DNA from: Paragorgia papillata
Taxonomy: Eukaryota; Cnidaria; Anthozoa; Scleralcyonacea; Coralliidae
DNA: 64,000 nt
Reading direction: 5' to 3'
Assembly: GCA_035771165.1 (NCBI GenBank)
Contig: JAWNZC010000347.1
Span: 1,090,501-1,154,500 of the forward strand
Positions within the stretch are counted from its first letter, which is position 1, and each line of letters begins with the position of its first letter. Under the pieces are notes generated by a model, which had not been told where the DNA came from, did not search any database, and was given only the letters and a program-made list of their open reading frames with translations. This document shows, one piece after another, positions 61,601 to 64,000 of the stretch. Both the position numbers and the translations under genes were made by a program.

Positions 61601-63805
61601 CAGAAGATCTGTGAGAAATAAGAAAGAATCTTCAGAAAACTGCACGGTGGTAGAGGAACGTGAAAACAGTCCAGAAGCAAAGCAAAATCTTTCTAAAAGT
61701 CCAGACGAAGAAGATATTGACGATTGCAATGTGGTAGAGGAATGTAAAGATAGTCCAGAAGGCAAGCAAAACCTTTCTAAAAATCCACATGGTTGTGATG
61801 ACAGTTTAACTGTGGATGCCAGTTTAACTGTGGATGACAATGGGAAACTTGGAGTAAGTGGGAAAAGTTTTTTTGACGTCCTGATGAAAAATTCCAGAGA
61901 GAAGTCTTGCGCGAAAAAGAATTCACCTGAACTTGTATCTGAGGTAACCGATGAAGAAGTGGAAAAGCAATCGAGACGTTCTGGTAAAAAGCAAAAAAAT
62001 AAAGACAAAATTGGAAACGTGAAGGACAAAGATGTTGGGACGAAAAGAAGGGATTCTAGAAAGCCTACACGGAGGAAAAGAAAGAGAAAAAGCAGTGTGA
62101 AGAATTCTGAGGAAGATTTGGAATTGGATCGTAATGACGGTGTGACTGTTTGTAAAGTAAACAACGTTGACAAGCAAAGAGCAGAAGGCAACGATCTTGA
62201 TGGTCAAACGTGTTCAGATGGTGATAATGGAGTAACAAGGAAAGGATCTGGGGGAGGGTCACATACAGAGGCAGTGAGCAGAAGTCACAGAAGATCTGCG
62301 AGAAATAAGAAAGGGTCTTCAGAAACGATGTCTAGTTTATCAGAAGGCAATAATGGTATGGAAGAAGGCGTGGATCAATGTGATGTTGATAAGAAGAAAA
62401 GAGATGTTGACAATATTGTGGCTGAAAAACAGAAAAAGCGGGAAAGAAGCCGTCGCCTGAAGAATAAAAGGTATTTATTTAAAGCTTTATTGAAGATAAA
62501 ATGCAACGTAAATTTGTTTTGGAATACAAAGAGTTTTGCTCTGAACTTTAAACTCCAAACTTTCATTGTTGAGTCACTCCGCAAACGGCAACGAAATGGT
62601 AATAATTGCCAATATTATTTTGCCAATATTATTTTGCCAATACCATTTCTAAACTTTCGAAAATAATGTGACGTTCTGTAGAATAATGAAGTCATGTATT
62701 GTCATTTTTATTTAGTGAAAACAAAGCAAGCGGAGCTGAGAACTCTGAACCATTTTCAAGTCATGAACTGAAAGCAAAATTTTCCAGCACTGACGATAAT
62801 AAACCTGATGCCGCGAAAGAAGAGCGCGTACCAAAGAAAAGTAAGTCAGATTTTAAAGTGCCTATGAAACGAAAATTAAGTTTGTCTTATTTGAAAGAAC
62901 ACTTAAAATTATAGAGTAACATCTTTTCCAGTTTTTCGTTTCCTTGCTTTGTTCTTGAGATATTTTAGTTTGTTTGATATGCAAATTAAACATTTATATA
63001 TATATAATAGTGATAATAGCAAAGATAACTTTTTTCACGGTTAACTGACTATTATATTTGATATTTGAAGCTAGTTTAATGACTTCCCAAACGCCCAGTA
63101 TTGCTAAAATGATTATAGTGTATATGTATTGATGTCAATTCCAAGCAACAGTTTTCATCTTTTGGCCGTTGACGTCGTCCCGAAGACGTGAAAATGCTCT
63201 AAGTGGCGTTGTATAAAGAACGAGGACGGTGTTGAGATTACTATTGGGACTAAAAATTATTCATTTTCTTTGTTTGGCTAAAATAATTATTTTGTTTAGA
63301 GGACGTTGTCGTTGAGGTTGACGTCGTTGTAGATCTTAAAGTCCCCATTCATGTTCACGTACTACTCTTAACGTCATTTTAATTGATTTTTGTCCAGCAA
63401 CAGGACCTATTGCACCGATTTTTCTTCCCGGCGCCTGGCGGAGAGCCAAACAAAAAGTTGAACAGGCAAAACTACTAGACGCCGCCATCGACGTCGAGGA
63501 AATCAGCGATGATCCAATTTTGAGCAGCAGCTCTCAAGACTGCAGTGCAGCTTTTAAAACCAACGTCTTCGAGTCCACATCAAACAACTTTTATCCACCG
63601 CAAGACAACCGTGAACAGATGCAAGCCTTTATGGGAATGTTCAGGAAATCTCCTGTTAAGTCAACTGTTGCAGTCGTAACGTTAATCGATGCCCCGTTCC
63701 CAAAAGTGAGCCATGTCTTACAAGTGGACGATGAACTAAAAGAGAAGTGGAATTTACCAATGGTTAGGAATCGATTTGTCAAGGAAGAGTTTTTTTCATG
63801 GCCCG
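57985..63805 (+). CDS. ATAD5: ATAD5/Elg1-like PCNA-unloader, N-terminal part (runs off the window)
   Basis: Predicted exons: 57985-58044, 59442-62470, 62716-62840, 63398-63805, phases 0, 2, 1, with a further donor at 63806. The first ~1207 codons are in the window; the AAA+ domain should lie beyond the right edge. ATAD5 is the large subunit of the RFC-like complex that removes PCNA from DNA. Evidence: a PIP-like SIMSYFQRASLPEASK near the start, similar to the PCNA motif of vertebrate ATAD5; APIFLPGAWRRAKQK in exon 4 at the place of the vertebrate APLFL segment; and VSHVLQVDDELKEKWNLP, similar to the VVHVQQKDD...W.L sequence before the AAA+ module. Exon 2 is low complexity, charged, and repetitive: a Cys-His-Gly array (59911-60190), a ~38-residue repeat with SIM-like VVV[KR]E, and a 690-bp internal duplication. 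Exon 1 is inferred from an ATG plus a GTAAGG donor in matching phase. Two short upstream frames (57788, 57809) could be uORFs. Confidence 0.75.
58376..58620. mobile_element. MITE with 8-bp duplication in ATAD5-like intron 1
   Basis: Inverted ends CACAGGGAGCCCATCTTGGC and GCCAAGATGGGCTCCCTGT(G), arms about 75 bp, flanked by GGTTTGTC (58368-58375 and 58621-58628). Confidence 0.85.
58645..58899. mobile_element. MITE with TCAATGTTAAGCCCC ends
   Basis: Inverted ends TCAATGTTAAGCCCC and GGGGCTTAACATTGA; further matching GGGCAACCCACGGG/CCCGTGGGTTGCCC inside. Begins 16 bp after the previous element's flank. Confidence 0.85.
59035..59300. repeat. degenerate AAATCC(TT/AT)AAAA minisatellite
   Basis: Many imperfect copies of AAAATCCTTAAAAATCC in intron 1, no duplication boundaries visible. 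Confidence 0.7.
62857..63000. mobile_element. left arm of the TTAA-flanked MITE family
   Basis: Matches the left ~140 bp of 22339-22809, with TTAA at 62853-62856. It starts 16 bp after the exon 3 donor (62841) of the ATAD5-like gene and ends in an AT run. Confidence 0.85.
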
Positions 63806-63837
63806 GTTAGTTTAACGAAATAAATTATATATATAGA

Positions 63838-63995
63838 ATAATAATACATGGATGCGCGGAAATATGGAATTTATTTCGAGTGTTGACTAGGTTATCTCAC
63901 GAGTGAGCAAAGCGAACGAATGAGATCTTGGTCAACACGAGAAATAAATTTCATATTTCCAAGCATTCATGTATTGTTCTGTTTATTAAATAAAA
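63838..63995. mobile_element. hairpin element, copy of 54075-54215
   Basis: Arms ACATGGATG...GGAAATATGGAATTTATTTC and the inverse, around CTCACGAGTGAGC. It lies 32 bp after the exon 4 donor and reaches the window edge. Confidence 0.8.
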
Positions 63996-64000
63996 AATAT

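Noticed and set aside
59739..62262. Large antisense and shifted frames in the ATAD5-like exon (up to 225 codons)
   Set aside because: They result from the repetitive, purine-rich coding strand; the sense frame joins to flanking exons in correct phase.

Overview
This is eukaryotic, almost certainly metazoan DNA. Genes are split by GT-AG introns, the sequence is AT-rich, and it is packed with miniature inverted-repeat elements (MITEs), microsatellites, LINE, Ty3/gypsy and Penelope-like fragments. The repeat style suggests a cnidarian, probably an anthozoan; this is an inference, since no species-diagnostic locus was recognised.

Layout. 1-12.5 kb: repeat-rich DNA with one weak candidate first exon (1059-1207). 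12.6-25.4 kb: a nine-exon SLC22-type (organic ion) transporter on the + strand, with large introns full of MITEs and a 1-kb polypyrimidine intron just before the last exon. 25.6-27.5 kb: a 5S-like repeat, a Penelope GIY-YIG fragment and a LINE 3' end. 27.5-56.2 kb: a cluster of near-identical intronless 575-codon genes, copies A (27490-29217, -), B (38156-40030, -, frameshifted), C (43842-45569, +) and D (54359-56086, +), plus three fragments (43240, 50071, 53670). They are separated by duplicated blocks, a nested retroelement pile (29.3-35.5 kb) and a non-autonomous LTR element with tRNA-Leu primer site (46.7-48.7 kb). 57.9-63.8 kb: the 5' part of an ATAD5/Elg1-like gene running off the right edge.

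The most notable content is the gene cluster. Each full protein reads as an N-myristoylation signal (MGVNVSK), then a DRE-TIM/HMG-CoA-lyase-like metal-dependent barrel (LDNSIRES and HVH motifs), then a C-terminal calcium-type EF-hand. I know of no characterised protein with this architecture. The copies are mosaics. A and C carry a gypsy LTR fused in place of the native promoter and share N-terminal and 5'UTR markers; B and D keep the native TATA promoter. In the C-terminal half the pairing changes to A with B and C with D, and A and B carry a Glu-to-Lys change at the last calcium-binding position of the EF-hand.

The SLC22 and ATAD5 genes are ordinary single-copy-type metazoan genes flanking the cluster. 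The ATAD5-like exon 2 contains unusual tandem repeats (Cys-His-Gly array, repeated SUMO-interaction-like motifs, and a recent internal duplication).
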